A stretch of 64,000 nucleotides of DNA from Agromyces lapidis (lineage in GTDB: Bacteria > Actinomycetota > Actinomycetes > Actinomycetales > Microbacteriaceae), in the NCBI RefSeq assembly GCF_009749405.1, contig NZ_WBIQ01000009.1, positions 62,001 through 126,000 of the forward strand, given 5' to 3'. Below, piece by piece: positions 41,842 to 51,492 of this stretch. The position numbers and the translations under genes are program-made. A model generated the notes under the pieces. The model ran no database searches. It was not told the DNA's origin and saw only the letters and a list, made by a program, of their open reading frames with translations. Position 1 is the first letter of the stretch, and each line of letters begins with the position of its first letter.

Positions 41842-43428
41842 TCAGCGCCCGCTGACCTTGCCGAACAGGCGTGCGATGGGGGCCAGAACGAGCGGACGCG
41901 CGGCGACCCACGCGGCGGCGATCACCGCGAGCGATCCGACGAAGATCCAGAATCCCGTCCAGTTCACGACGTCCTGGCTCGCGTACATGTGGTTGAGGTT
42001 GCGCAGCGCCCCGGTCGCGAACACGAGTCCGACGTGCACGATGATGAAGAGGACGAAGTAGAGCATCACCGGGAAGTGCACGGCACGGGCCCACTCGACC
42101 GGATAGATGCGATTGAGCGTCTTCGCGTTCTTCGGCCAGAGCCCCGACATGCGCACGCCGGTGATCGCCGCGAGGGGCGCAGCGAGGAACACGGTGACGA
42201 AGTAGGCGATCTGCTGCAGGCTGTTGTAGTTCACCCAGCCGTTCTCGGTCGGCCAGTCGAGCGAGAGGTACTGCAGGAGCGCCGAGATCGCGTTCGGGAA
42301 GACCTCCCAGCTGGTCGGCACGATCCGCATCCACTGTCCGGTCGCGAAGAGCAGCACGACGAACACGAGGCCGTTGACGAGCCACAGGATGTCGAGCGAC
42401 TGGTGGAACCAGAGCGACAGGCTGATCTTGCGCTTGGCGTTCCACCGCGGCGACCAGAACGCGGTCGGCCGCTTCTGGGTTCGCACCTGCAGGCCCGATC
42501 GCATGATGAGCACGATCAGGAACACGTTGAAGAAGTGCTGCCAGCCGATCCACGCCGGAATGCCGACCGGGGCCGACTCGGGCAGGTGATACTCGCCCGG
42601 GTAGCGCGCGATGAAGTCCTGCATCGGCGCCAGGGCGAGCAGCCAGTTCACCACGACGACGACCCCGGTCGCGGCGAGCAGCAGCCCGAATCCGCCGATG
42701 GCGAGGCCTCCGGCCCATTCGGCACGCGTGTACGGCCCGTAGCGCTTCGGCCACGGCTCGGCGGCAGGGCGGGGGGATGCCGCGGCGACCGCCGCAGGAC
42801 GAGGCTGCGTCATCGGGGTGCGCCGAGGCGCCGGTGCGGCGGAGGGCTCGGCGGGCGCGGCGGGCTCGGCCTCGACGGGAGCCGCCTCGACCACGGGTGC
42901 GACCTCGACGACCGGCGCCTCGACCGCGCGTTCGGGTCGGGCGGGCGCGATTCCGGCCGGGGGCCAGGGCTCACCGTCGGGGGTGCGCGGCAGCCCACGT
43001 CGCAGCGCGACGCCGGCTGCGACGGCACTCGTGCCGGCCGTCGCGGCAGCGGGAGCAGCGGCCGTCGGGACGTCCGCCGGAGCCGCCGGCACCGCCGGGG
43101 CGAACGCAGCCACGATGCCAGCAGCAGCAGCCGGCGCTGCGCCGGCCGGGGGCCACGGCTCGCCGCCGGACACGCGCGGCAGGCCTCGCCGCAGCGGACG
43201 CGTGGTCGCAGCGGCGGGAGCAGCGACCGCAGCGACCGCAGCGGCCGTCGCGGTCTCGGTCGACGACGCAGCAGGTGCCGACGGTTCGGCCGCTTCTGCA
43301 GCGACGACGACGGCAGCCGGCGCCTCGGCGGGAGGCGCTGCCGCCGCCCGCTCGGACACCGGCGGCCAGGGTTCGCCGCCCGAGATGCGGGGCAGCCCCT
43401 GCCGCGTCGTTCGCCCGTACGTCGCCAT
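41842..43428 (-). CDS. Cytochrome b-like membrane protein with three GLPRxxxGEPWPP repeats
   Basis: 528 residues in two parts. Residues 1-225 are Ala/Pro-rich with three copies of GLPRxxxGEPWPP (about 8-23, 79-94, 142-157) about 65-70 residues apart and a shortened [12 protein letters not shown] at 224-233. Residues about 235-520 are membrane helices with four suitably spaced His: WQHFF, WFHQSLD, AVHFPVM and IIVHVGL, consistent with a b561/Ni-hydrogenase-type cytochrome b binding two haems. It lies 6 nt after etfA and 1 nt before tetR. A route for electrons from ETF to quinone is plausible but inferred. ATG, no clear ribosome site; coupled translation likely. Confidence 0.75.
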   Translation of the reverse strand: MATYGRTTRQGLPRISGGEPWPPVSERAAAAPPAEAPAAVVVAAEAAEPSAPAASSTETATAAAVAAVAAPAAATTRPLRRGLPRVSGGEPWPPAGAAPAAAAGIVAAFAPAVPAAPADVPTAAAPAAATAGTSAVAAGVALRRGLPRTPDGEPWPPAGIAPARPERAVEAPVVEVAPVVEAAPVEAEPAAPAEPSAAPAPRRTPMTQPRPAAVAAASPRPAAEPWPKRYGPYTRAEWAGGLAIGGFGLLLAATGVVVVVNWLLALAPMQDFIARYPGEYHLPESAPVGIPAWIGWQHFFNVFLIVLIMRSGLQVRTQKRPTAFWSPRWNAKRKISLSLWFHQSLDILWLVNGLVFVVLLFATGQWMRIVPTSWEVFPNAISALLQYLSLDWPTENGWVNYNSLQQIAYFVTVFLAAPLAAITGVRMSGLWPKNAKTLNRIYPVEWARAVHFPVMLYFVLFIIVHVGLVFATGALRNLNHMYASQDVVNWTGFWIFVGSLAVIAAAWVAARPLVLAPIARLFGKVSGR

Positions 43429-43434
43429 CGGCCG

Positions 43435-44415
43435 CTACGCCTTCCGCGCCTCGAGCGCGGCGATCAGCTGCGGCACGACCGTGAACAGGTCGCCCACGAT
43501 GCCGAAGTCGGCGATCTCGAAGATCGGGGCGTCCGCGTCCTTGTTGATCGCGACGATCGTCTTCGCCGTCTGCATGCCGGCCCGGTGCTGGATCGCGCCC
43601 GAGATCCCGAGCGCGATGTAGAGCTGCGGCGATACCGAGACGCCGGTCTGGCCGACCTGGTACGACTGCGGCACATAGCCGGCGTCGACGGCGGCGCGCG
43701 AGGCGCCGACTGCGGCACCGAGCACATCGGCGAGCTGGTCGACGAGGGCGAACTGCTCCTCCGATCCGAGGCCGCGGCCGCCCGAGACGACCTTCGCCGC
43801 GCCGCGCAGCTCGGGGCGGGAGGAGGTGACGACCGCCTCGTCGACGCTGTCGATCACGGCTGCCCTGCGTGCGGATGCCGCGACCTCGAGCCGCTCGATC
43901 GAGACGGGCTGCGCCTCAGCTCGGGCATCGATCGCGCCCTCGCGAACGGTGATGACGGGAGCGCCCCAGGTCACTGCGGAGTCGACGTTGTAGGCACCGC
44001 CGTAGACCGAGTGGTGGGCGATGACGCCCTCGGCGTCGCGGGAGACGCCGACGGCGTCGACGGCGAGGCCCGAGCGCGAGCGCGCCGCGAACCGCGCCGC
44101 GATCTCGCGGCCCTCGATGGAGTTCGAGACGAGCACGGCGTCGGGCCGCACGAGCTCTGCGGCGGCGGCGAGGGCATCGGCGACGGGCACGGTCAGCTGC
44201 GCGCCGAGCTCGGTGGGCTCGGCGACGAGCACCCGGGCCGCGCCGAGCGCGGCCGCGTCGGATGCGAGCTGCTCGCCACCGGCGGCGACGATCAGGGCGA
44301 CGGGGGTGCCGACGCCGGCGGCGGCGCCGAGCAGCCCTGCGGCGCTCTTGGTGAGCGCGCCCGAGGGCGTCGTGTCGAGCAGGACGAGGATCGAGTCGGC
44401 CGGGTAGTCAGTCAT
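43435..44415 (-). CDS. etfA: Electron transfer flavoprotein alpha subunit
   Basis: 326 residues. The C-terminal FAD domain shows [69 protein letters not shown] in outline, whose key pieces are [16 protein letters not shown] and GISGAIQH, and [21 protein letters not shown] closes the site. It forms a heterodimer with EtfB, takes electrons from acyl-CoA dehydrogenases and passes them to a quinone oxidoreductase. It is 11 nt downstream of etfB. ATG start; TCGATCCCC before it is a weak ribosome site, so coupling with etfB is likely. Confidence 0.93.
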   Translation of the reverse strand: MTDYPADSILVLLDTTPSGALTKSAAGLLGAAAGVGTPVALIVAAGGEQLASDAAALGAARVLVAEPTELGAQLTVPVADALAAAAELVRPDAVLVSNSIEGREIAARFAARSRSGLAVDAVGVSRDAEGVIAHHSVYGGAYNVDSAVTWGAPVITVREGAIDARAEAQPVSIERLEVAASARRAAVIDSVDEAVVTSSRPELRGAAKVVSGGRGLGSEEQFALVDQLADVLGAAVGASRAAVDAGYVPQSYQVGQTGVSVSPQLYIALGISGAIQHRAGMQTAKTIVAINKDADAPIFEIADFGIVGDLFTVVPQLIAALEARKA

Positions 44416-44426
44416 GGTCGATCCCC

Positions 44427-45203
44427 TTACGCGAGCCGGTTCTGGACGAGGTACTCGGCGAGGCGCTCGCCGGCGTCGCCCTCGTCGACGATCTTGGTGC
44501 CCGCCGTGCGCGGCGGCTTCTCGGCGAGCGAGATCATGATCGAGCGCGAGGCCTCGGTGGTCTCGGCGTCGACTCCGACCTCGGCGAGCGAGAGGGTCTC
44601 GAAGGGCTTCTTCTTGGCGGCCATGATGCCCTTGAAGTTCGGGAAACGCGCGTCGGGCAGGCGTTCGGTGATCGAGATCACGGCGGGCAGCGTCGCGGTG
44701 ACCTGCATCGTGCCGTGGTCGCTGGCACGCTCGCCGCGCACCTCGCCCTCGGCGATCTCGACCGAGTTCAGGCTCGTCGCGTTCGGCACGTCGAGCAGCT
44801 CGGCGATCATCGCGGGGAGCACCCCGCCCGATCCGTCGGTCGACTCGTTGCCGGCGATCACCAGGTCGTACCCGATGTGCTGCAACGCCCCGGCGAGCGC
44901 TTCGGCGGTGAGACCGAGGTCGGCGCCGACGAGCGCCTCGTCGACGAGCTGCACGGCCGATGAGGCCCCCATCGCGAGGCCCTTGCGCACGGTCGCCGCC
45001 GCAGCCTCGGGCGACATCGAGAGCACGACCACCTCGGTGTCGGCGTGCCCGTCGGCGTAGGAGAGCGCCACCTCGAGGGCACGCTCGCCGATCTCGTCGA
45101 GCACGGTGTCGCTCGCCGCGCGATCGGCGAGGCCGGTCTCGAGGTTCAGCTTGCGGTCCCCGTAGGTGTCGGGGACCTCCTTGACCAGGACGACGATCTT
45201 CAT
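44427..45203 (-). CDS. etfB: Electron transfer flavoprotein beta subunit
   Basis: 258 residues. [24 protein letters not shown] is the usual N-terminus, [24 protein letters not shown] the AMP/flavin-binding segment, and [19 protein letters not shown] the dehydrogenase recognition loop including the partner-contacting Leu. First gene of etfB-etfA-cytochrome b-tetR. ATG 45203 has GAAGGAG 6 nt upstream. The KstR2-type operator lies 33 bp before it and covers the divergent promoter region with the large acyl-CoA dehydrogenase gene. Confidence 0.94.
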   Translation of the reverse strand: MKIVVLVKEVPDTYGDRKLNLETGLADRAASDTVLDEIGERALEVALSYADGHADTEVVVLSMSPEAAAATVRKGLAMGASSAVQLVDEALVGADLGLTAEALAGALQHIGYDLVIAGNESTDGSGGVLPAMIAELLDVPNATSLNSVEIAEGEVRGERASDHGTMQVTATLPAVISITERLPDARFPNFKGIMAAKKKPFETLSLAEVGVDAETTEASRSIMISLAEKPPRTAGTKIVDEGDAGERLAEYLVQNRLA

Positions 45204-45235
45204 TCCGCTCCTTCGACGAGAGACGATTCATCCTA

Positions 45236-45249
45236 ACCAAGCACTTGCT
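45236..45249. promoter_or_regulatory. KstR2-type operator AnCAAGnnCTTGnT
   Basis: ACCAAGCACTTGCT matches the published KstR2 consensus AnCAAGnnCTTGnT at every fixed base, and the wider CAAGCA-CT-TGCTTG is a perfect 14-bp dyad (45238-45251). It lies between etfB (leftward) and the acyl-CoA dehydrogenase (rightward). The TetR at 41256 is of the same type. Confidence 0.8.
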
Positions 45250-45359
45250 TGCCTGAGAAGGGCACTGAATTGTGGGATGCCGCCAAAGCAGCCGGAGGGC
45301 TCGCCCGAGCCGCTCGTGGAACCCCCACAGTTTCGCTGGCCGGCACGGAGGGGCGGGGT

Positions 45360-45365
45360 TACGCT
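45360..45365 (+). promoter_or_regulatory. -10 element TACGCT of a leaderless transcript
   Basis: TACGCT, GCGGGC, then ATG 45372 of the large acyl-CoA dehydrogenase. Confidence 0.55.
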
Positions 45366-45371
45366 GCGGGC

Positions 45372-47168
45372 ATGAGCGGATTCCGACCCCCTGTTGCAGA
45401 CATCGCCTTCGCCCTCGAGCACGTCGTCGACTACGACGCCGTCGCGCAGCTGCCCGGCTACGAGCACGCCGACCTCGAGACGGTCACGGAGATCCTCGAT
45501 GAGGCCGGCAACTTCATGACCGAGATGGTGGCCCCCACCAACCGTGCCGGCGACCTCGAGGGTTCGACGCTGAACCCCGACGGCACCGTCACCACGGCGA
45601 CGGGCTTCAAGGAGGCCTACTCGGCCTACGTCGGCGCGGGCTGGGGCTCGGTGCCGCTGCCCGAGGAGTTCGGCGGCGGCGGGTTCCCGCGCACGGTCGG
45701 CCTCGCCCTCCAAGAGCTCATGACGACCGCGAACATGGCGTTCGCGCTGGCCCCGCTGCTCACGCAGGGCGCCATCGAGGCTCTGCTGCACTACGGCAGC
45801 GACGCGCAGAAGCAGCAGTGGCTGCCGAAGATGGTCTCGGGCGAGTGGACCGGCACCATGAACCTGACCGAGCCCCACGCAGGCTCCGACGTCGGCGCCC
45901 TCACGACGAAGGCCGTGAAGCGCGAGGACGGCACCTACGGCATCACCGGCCAGAAGATCTTCATCACCTTCGGCGACCACGACCTCAGCGAGCAGATCGT
46001 GCACCTCGTGCTCGCTCGCACGCCCGACGCCCCCGCCGGCACCAAGGGCATCTCGATCTTCATCGTGCCGAAGTTCCTCATGAACGAGGACGGCTCGATC
46101 GGCGAGCGCAACGGCGTGCACACCGTCGGCGTCGAGCACAAGATGGGCATCCACGGTTCGCCGACGTGCGTGCTCTCGTACGAGGACGCCACGGGCTACC
46201 TGGTCGGCGCCGAGAACATCGGCATGCGCATCATGTTCGTGATGATGAACAGCGCCCGCCTCTCGGTCGGCATGCAGGGCCTCGCCGTGTCGGAGCGCGC
46301 GTATCAGCAGTCGCTCGACTACGCGAGCGAGCGCATCCAGGGCCGCGCGATCGGCGCCACCGAGGACTCCCCCATCATCGACTTCCCCGATGTGCGCCGC
46401 ATGCTGATGACGCAGAAGGCGTATATCGCCGCGATGCGCCGCATGATGCTGCTGACCGCGACGTACGCCGACGTGTCGACGCATCACCCCGATGCCGCGA
46501 TCCGCGCCCGCGCGAACGAGATCGTCGGCCTGCTGACCCCGATCAGCAAGTCGTTCGGCACCGACCTCGGCAACGAGCTCACCTCGCTCGCGCTGCAGAT
46601 CCACGGCGGCATGGGCTTCATCGAGGAGACGGGCGCCGCGCAGCACTACCGCGACGTGCGCATCGCCGCGATCTACGAGGGCACGAACGGCATCCAGGCC
46701 GCCGACCTCGTCGGCCGCAAGCTCCCCGTGCGCGACGGGGCATCCGCACTCGAATTCATCGCGACCATGCGCGAACTCGACGCCGACCTGGCCGCCGCGG
46801 GCGAGGAGTTCGCCTCGATCCGCGCCCAGCTGAACGCCCAGCTCGGCACGCTCGAGCAGACGACGGCGTGGATGCTCCGCACCGGCGCGACCGACCCGAA
46901 CGCCGTGCTCTCGGGCTCGACCCCGTACCAGCGCATCTGGGGCCTCGTCGTCGGCGGCTGGCTGATGGCGAAGTCGGCGCTCGCCGCGCGCGGCCTCGAC
47001 GCCGACGGCATCGCCGAGACGCAGCTGCCGCTCGCCCGCTTCTACGCCGAGCAGCTGCTGCCGCAGGCGGCCGGCCTCGCCAGTGCGGCGACCGCCGGCT
47101 CGCGCGACCTCTTCGCGCTCGACGCCGCCGCGCTCGGCGACGCGGTCGCCCGCGGGGCGCGCGTCTGA
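45372..47168 (+). CDS. Long-form acyl-CoA dehydrogenase
   Basis: 598 residues, the length of the FadE5-like or long-chain type with a C-terminal extra domain (Acyl-CoA_dh_C). [20 protein letters not shown] is the FAD/substrate signature; [46 protein letters not shown] is the C-terminal motif with the EGTNG loop; the base Glu is probably in [10 protein letters not shown] or the EGT element. It should oxidise a medium/long-chain acyl-CoA and pass electrons to EtfAB encoded opposite. The leaderless -10 at 45360 fixes the ATG; a terminator follows (47191-47228). Confidence 0.92.
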   Translation: MSGFRPPVADIAFALEHVVDYDAVAQLPGYEHADLETVTEILDEAGNFMTEMVAPTNRAGDLEGSTLNPDGTVTTATGFKEAYSAYVGAGWGSVPLPEEFGGGGFPRTVGLALQELMTTANMAFALAPLLTQGAIEALLHYGSDAQKQQWLPKMVSGEWTGTMNLTEPHAGSDVGALTTKAVKREDGTYGITGQKIFITFGDHDLSEQIVHLVLARTPDAPAGTKGISIFIVPKFLMNEDGSIGERNGVHTVGVEHKMGIHGSPTCVLSYEDATGYLVGAENIGMRIMFVMMNSARLSVGMQGLAVSERAYQQSLDYASERIQGRAIGATEDSPIIDFPDVRRMLMTQKAYIAAMRRMMLLTATYADVSTHHPDAAIRARANEIVGLLTPISKSFGTDLGNELTSLALQIHGGMGFIEETGAAQHYRDVRIAAIYEGTNGIQAADLVGRKLPVRDGASALEFIATMRELDADLAAAGEEFASIRAQLNAQLGTLEQTTAWMLRTGATDPNAVLSGSTPYQRIWGLVVGGWLMAKSALAARGLDADGIAETQLPLARFYAEQLLPQAAGLASAATAGSRDLFALDAAALGDAVARGARV

Positions 47169-47190
47169 CACCGCAAGAACATTCGGAGAC

Positions 47191-47228
47191 GGAAGGCCCG
47201 GCCCCTCGATCGAGGTGCCGGGCCTTCC
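47191..47228. terminator. Terminator between convergent genes
   Basis: GGAAGGCCCGGC (47191-47202) pairs perfectly with GCCGGGCCTTCC (47217-47228); the loop itself contains the palindrome CCTCGATCGAGG. It lies between the acyl-CoA dehydrogenase and the convergent SUMF1-fold gene. Confidence 0.75.
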
Positions 47229-47267
47229 GGCGCTCAGCCCACAGGTTCCGCGCGGAGCCGAGACGGC

Positions 47268-48011
47268 TCAGCGCCGCGGGGTCCACCCGGGCGGCAACGG
47301 CCCGTCGATATCGGCGCGCTCGCGGTCGGCGGCCGCCGACCAGCCCTGCGCGGCATCCGTCGCATCGAAGCCGCCGCGAGCGACGCGGAACCCGACATCC
47401 TCGTGGTGCATGCGCGGGGCGCCGCCCCGGCGGGTCGAGGCGCGCACGCTCCACGCGTCGTCGGCGAAGCCGCCGCCGCGGAACACCCGGTAGTCGTCGT
47501 AGCGGGCGGGGTCGAGCAGGTCCCAGCACCACTCCCACACGTTTCCGAGCGTGTCGAACAGGCCGTTCAGGTTCGGCAGCCGGCCCCCGATCGGCTGCGG
47601 CGTGCCCACGCCGTCGGCGGCCGTCCAGGCGACCTCGGCGAGCGGACCGTAGTGCGGTCCGGTCGAGCCCGCCCGGCAGGCGAACTCCCACTCCGCCTCG
47701 GTGGGCAGCCGGTAGCCGTCGGAGTCGACGTGCCAGGCGACCTCCTCGCCGTCGAACGAGTACGCCGGGTCGAGGCCCTCCCACTCGGAGGCCGCGTTGC
47801 AGAACCGCACGGCGCGCAGCCAGCTGACGTCGCTCGCCGGTCGCCGCGGATGCTCGGCCGTCTCGCCGAGCAGCTCGCCGAGCTGCTCCTGCGTGACGGG
47901 GTAGACGCCGATCTCGAACGATTCGAGCTCGACGCTCCAGCGCACCTTGCGACGGGCGTCGTGCAGCGTGACCGAGCCCGCCTCGATGCGGGCGAGGTCG
48001 ATGTCGGTCAT
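47268..48011 (-). CDS. SUMF1/formylglycine-generating-enzyme-fold protein without catalytic cysteines
   Basis: 247 residues from ATG 48011. The fold signature is clear: FEIGVYPVTQEQL, RLPTEAEWEFACRAG, GNVWEWCWDLL, RVFRGGGFADDAW and DVGFRVAR. In true formylglycine-generating enzymes the segment after RGGS carries the two active-site Cys; here no Cys is present in it, and no sulfatase gene is near. So it more likely belongs to the wider SUMF1/EgtB/PvdO group with another activity or only binding. No signal peptide is seen. Confidence 0.8.
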   Translation of the reverse strand: MTDIDLARIEAGSVTLHDARRKVRWSVELESFEIGVYPVTQEQLGELLGETAEHPRRPASDVSWLRAVRFCNAASEWEGLDPAYSFDGEEVAWHVDSDGYRLPTEAEWEFACRAGSTGPHYGPLAEVAWTAADGVGTPQPIGGRLPNLNGLFDTLGNVWEWCWDLLDPARYDDYRVFRGGGFADDAWSVRASTRRGGAPRMHHEDVGFRVARGGFDATDAAQGWSAAADRERADIDGPLPPGWTPRR

Positions 48012-48138
48012 CCGAGCAGTCTCGCACGGGCGGTACGCCACGGGCACCCGGCCCGGCACCACCTCGTGAGGTGTCGGGCCGGCATCGTCGGCCCAGATTC
48101 GACCGGTTCACCCGGTTTCGTCGACCCCGCTCGACCGG

Positions 48139-49086
48139 TTACCCCCGCGGCGGCTCCACCTCGTCGGCCGGCCGCATGGTCGCACCGGCCCGCGCGGCGA
48201 ATCCGGCCGCGGTCGCCGCGATCGTGCGCTGCATGACCTCGACGGCCGCGGTCGGCGCGACGCCCACCGGTCGGGCGAGACTGATGGTGCGGTCGAGCGA
48301 GGCGGCGTCGAGCCTCACCGAACGCAGGCCGGGCCGGTCGATGAGCACCATCGCCGGCACGATCGCGACGCCGAGGCCGCGCTCGACGAACCGCAGCACG
48401 GCGTCCATCTCGGCACCCTCGAGCACCACCTCGGGAGCGAGCCCCGCCGCGGCGAAGGCGTGATCGGTCGCCGCGCGCAGGTCGTAGCTCGCGCTGAAGA
48501 CGATCTGCGGCAGCTCGGCGACGTCGCCGAGCGTGATGCGGTCGTGCATCGTGAGCGGCGGGGCACCGGCCGACGAGATCACGACGAGCTCCTCCACGAG
48601 CAGGGGGGTCACGGTGAAGCGCTCGGCCGACGAGGCATCCGAGGTGGTGATCAACGCGAGGTCGAGCTCGCCGCCGGCGAGCTCGTCGAGGAGGCGCCGC
48701 GACCCGCGCTCCGAGAGGTGCAGTTCGATGCCCGGATGCTCCGCGTGGAACGCGCTGAGCACCTCGGCGACGAGGCTGATGCAGAGGGTCGGCGTGGCCC
48801 CGAGCCGCACCCGCCCGCGCTCGAGGCCGGCGAGCTCGGCGAGCTCCCTGCGCACCGATTCGGCGTCGGCGAGCATGCGTCGGGCGAGCGGCAGCAACGA
48901 CTCGCCGGCGACCGTGAGGGTGCTGCCGCCGCGAGCTCGGTGGAACAGCTCGGCGCCGAGGTCCTGCTCGAGGGCGGCGATCTGGCGACTCAGCGAGGGC
49001 TGGGCGAGGTAGAGCTCTTCGGCGGCGCGGGTGAAGTTGCCGAACCGGGCCACCTCGACGAAGCCGCGCAGTTGTTCGAGGTTCAT
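48139..49086 (-). CDS. LysR-family regulator of the flavoprotein gene
   Basis: 315 residues, ATG 49086. HTH: FGNFTRAAEELYLAQPSLSRQIAALEQDLGAELFHR, a classical LysR recognition region, then the effector domain. TACGCT is 7 nt upstream of the ATG, giving a leaderless transcript. The opposite gene, a fumarate-reductase-type flavoprotein, starts 79 bp away, and its regulation by this protein is likely. No clear dyad was seen in the short gap; the AATGATGCATT stretch at about 49119-49126 is a weak candidate. Confidence 0.9.
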   Translation of the reverse strand: MNLEQLRGFVEVARFGNFTRAAEELYLAQPSLSRQIAALEQDLGAELFHRARGGSTLTVAGESLLPLARRMLADAESVRRELAELAGLERGRVRLGATPTLCISLVAEVLSAFHAEHPGIELHLSERGSRRLLDELAGGELDLALITTSDASSAERFTVTPLLVEELVVISSAGAPPLTMHDRITLGDVAELPQIVFSASYDLRAATDHAFAAAGLAPEVVLEGAEMDAVLRFVERGLGVAIVPAMVLIDRPGLRSVRLDAASLDRTISLARPVGVAPTAAVEVMQRTIAATAAGFAARAGATMRPADEVEPPRG

Positions 49087-49093
49087 GACATAT

Positions 49094-49099
49094 AGCGTA
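49094..49099 (-). promoter_or_regulatory. -10 element TACGCT of a leaderless transcript
   Basis: Minus-strand TACGCT, ATATGTC, then ATG 49086 of the LysR gene. Confidence 0.5.
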
Positions 49100-49151
49100 C
49101 GCGCATCGTTGCTACATGAATGATGCATTGGAGTAATCGAACTCTCGAACC

Positions 49152-49157
49152 TACCGT
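49152..49157 (+). promoter_or_regulatory. -10 element TACCGT of a leaderless transcript
   Basis: TACCGT, TGAACGC, then ATG 49165 of the flavoprotein gene. Confidence 0.5.
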
Positions 49158-49164
49158 TGAACGC

Positions 49165-50916
49165 ATGACCACCTCAGTCAGCACCGCGTCAGAGCGGCAG
49201 ATCTCCACCACCGTGCTCGTGATCGGCGCCGGGGGCTCGGGTCTGCGCGCCGCCATCGAGCTCGCCGAGGCGGGCGTCGACGTGCTCGCGCTCGGCAAGC
49301 GGCCCAGGCACGATGCCCACACCTCGCTCGCAGCCGGCGGCATCAACGCCGCCCTCGCCACCATGGACGCCGACGACAGTTGGCAGCAGCACGCCGCCGA
49401 CACCCTGAAGGAGAGTTACCTGCTCGCCGACCCCCGCACGGTCGAGACGGTGACGAAGGGCGCGGCCCGCGGCATCGACGATCTCGAGCGCTACGGCATG
49501 CCGTTCGCCCGCGAGGCCGACGGTCGCATCTCGCAGCGGTTCTTCGGCGCGCACACCTACCGCCGCACCGCCTTCGCGGGCGACTACACCGGGCTCGAGA
49601 TCCAGCGCACGCTCGTCAACCGGGCCACGCAGCTCGACATCCCGATCCTCGATACGGTCTACGTCACCCGCATCCTCGTGAACGACGACGGCACGGTGTT
49701 CGGCGCCTACGGCTTCGACCTCGACGACGGCACGCGCTACCTCATCCACGCCGACGCCGTCATCCTCGCCGCCGGCGGCCACAACCGCATCTGGCGTCGC
49801 ACCTCATCTCGGCGCGACGAGAACACGGGCGACTCGTTCCGCCTGGCCGTCGAGGCGGGCGGCCGCCTCCGCGACCCCGAGCTCGTGCAGTTCCACCCCT
49901 CGGGCATCATCGAGCCCGAGAACGCGGCCGGCACCCTCATCTCCGAAGCCGCCCGCGGCGAGGGCGGCATCCTCACCAACGGCCTCGGCGAGCGCTTCAT
50001 GCACGAGTACGACCCCGAGCGCCTCGAACTCTCGACCCGCGACCGCGTCGCCCTCGCCTGCTACACCGAGATCAAGGAGGGCCGCGGCACCGCCAATGGC
50101 GGTGTCTGGCTGGATGTCTCGCACCTGCCCCGCGAGACGATCATGCAGCGCCTCCCCCGTGTGTACCAGACCATGCTCGAGCTGCAGATGCTCGACATCA
50201 CGACGCAGCCGATCGAGATCGCGCCGACCGCGCACTACTCGATGGGCGGCGTGTGGGTGCGCCCCGACGACCACGGCACGGATGTCCCGGGGCTCTACGC
50301 CATCGGCGAGGCATCCAGTGGTCTGCACGGCGCCAATCGCCTCGGCGGCAACTCGCTCATCGAGCTGCTCGTCTTCGGGCGCATCGTCGGCGAGGCCGCG
50401 GCCGCCTACTCGCGCTCGCTCGCGGCGCAGACTCGCTCGGCCGCCGCCGTGCAGACCGCCCGCGACGAGATCGACGCGCTGCTCACCGCCGACGGCACCG
50501 AGAACGTGCGAGCCCTCCAGCGGGTCATCCGCGACACGATGACCGAGCACGCCGGCGTCGTGCGCGACGAGCAGGGCCTCACCGCCGGGCTCGCCGAGCT
50601 CGACGCGATCGAGGCCCGCATGGCCGACCTCGGCGTGCACCCCGACATCGCCGGGTACCAGGACCTCGCACACGCCTTCGACCTCAAGTCGGCTGTGCTC
50701 GCGGCCCGCGCGACGCTCGAGGCGGCGCTCGAGCGCCGCGAGACCCGCGGCTGCCACAACCGCAGCGACTACCCGTCGACCGACCCCGAGCTGCAGGTGA
50801 ACCTCGTCTGGTCGCCCGCGACCGGTGTGACGCGCGAGGAGATCCCGCCGATCCCGGCCGAGATCGCGGCCCTCATGCGCGATGAGGTCTCGGTGGCGGG
50901 CAAGCTCGTCGAGTAG
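49165..50916 (+). CDS. Fumarate reductase/succinate dehydrogenase-type flavoprotein, orphan
   Basis: 583 residues from ATG 49165. Rossmann GxGxxG in VLVIGAGGSGLRAAIELAEAG, the covalent-FAD-type HTSLAAGGINAAL loop, QFHPSGI, EAARGEGGIL and HYSMGGVWV, with the C-terminal SDYPSTDPELQVNLVW, follow the SdhA/FrdA/L-aspartate oxidase superfamily. No iron-sulfur or membrane-anchor subunit gene adjoins, so it may be a soluble oxidase or reductase of a dicarboxylate or an L-aspartate-oxidase-like enzyme; nadA and nadC are also absent. LysR-controlled. Confidence 0.87.
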   Translation: MTTSVSTASERQISTTVLVIGAGGSGLRAAIELAEAGVDVLALGKRPRHDAHTSLAAGGINAALATMDADDSWQQHAADTLKESYLLADPRTVETVTKGAARGIDDLERYGMPFAREADGRISQRFFGAHTYRRTAFAGDYTGLEIQRTLVNRATQLDIPILDTVYVTRILVNDDGTVFGAYGFDLDDGTRYLIHADAVILAAGGHNRIWRRTSSRRDENTGDSFRLAVEAGGRLRDPELVQFHPSGIIEPENAAGTLISEAARGEGGILTNGLGERFMHEYDPERLELSTRDRVALACYTEIKEGRGTANGGVWLDVSHLPRETIMQRLPRVYQTMLELQMLDITTQPIEIAPTAHYSMGGVWVRPDDHGTDVPGLYAIGEASSGLHGANRLGGNSLIELLVFGRIVGEAAAAYSRSLAAQTRSAAAVQTARDEIDALLTADGTENVRALQRVIRDTMTEHAGVVRDEQGLTAGLAELDAIEARMADLGVHPDIAGYQDLAHAFDLKSAVLAARATLEAALERRETRGCHNRSDYPSTDPELQVNLVWSPATGVTREEIPPIPAEIAALMRDEVSVAGKLVE

Positions 50917-50925
50917 CGGGCGTCG

Positions 50926-51411
50926 CTACGCGGAGCGGACCGCGCGCTCCACGAGCACCCGCACCTCGGAGACGAGCTCGTCGACCGGCCCCTCGACGGG
51001 CAGGCCCGGCGCGACGACGGTGATCGGCAGTGGCGCGACCGGCGAGGCGGGGGCGCCGAGCTCGCGGCGCCACCCCGCGATCTGCTCGGCCGAGGCGACG
51101 TAGACGATCCGGCCGAGCCCGGCCCAGGCGTGCGCCGCCGAGCACATCGGGCAGTGCTCCCCCGAGGTGTACACCGTGGCCGCCGCACGCTCGTCGACGG
51201 TCAGGTTCGTCGCGGCCCAGCGGGCGATCTCGAACTCGGGATGCCGCGTCGGATCGCCGGTGGTCTCCTCACGGTTGCGGTCGGCGAACCGGTCGACGCC
51301 GGCCGCGTCGACGAGCACCGACCCGAACGGGCCGTCACCGCCGGCGAGCGCTTCGCGGGCGAGCTCGACCGCGCGACGGAGATGGACGAGGTCGGCCTCT
51401 GAGATCGTCAT
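50926..51411 (-). CDS. Cytidine/deoxycytidylate-deaminase-fold nucleoside or guanine deaminase
   Basis: 161 residues from ATG 51411. The zinc and proton-shuttle motifs are HPEFEIA (HxE) and SGEHCPMCSAAHAWAGLGRIVY (CxxC), and GDGPFGSVLVD is the typical N-terminal strand. It most resembles guanine deaminases or nucleoside deaminases rather than TadA. Acts in purine or pterin salvage. Convergent with the flavoprotein, nine nt apart. Confidence 0.85.
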   Translation of the reverse strand: MTISEADLVHLRRAVELAREALAGGDGPFGSVLVDAAGVDRFADRNREETTGDPTRHPEFEIARWAATNLTVDERAAATVYTSGEHCPMCSAAHAWAGLGRIVYVASAEQIAGWRRELGAPASPVAPLPITVVAPGLPVEGPVDELVSEVRVLVERAVRSA

Positions 51412-51492
51412 GCACTCAAGCTTGGCGCGGGCGGGCGCCGATGGCGAGCGATAGCCTGACTTCCCACCCCCGACCCGCAACAGGAGATCCTT

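Noticed and set aside
41806..45060. Long plus-strand open frame across the etf operon
   Set aside because: It is antisense to etfB, etfA, the cytochrome b gene and tetR, which all have convincing motifs; composition is low-complexity.
47268..48011. Sulfatase-activating formylglycine-generating enzyme
   Set aside because: The catalytic Cys pair is absent and no sulfatase lies nearby.
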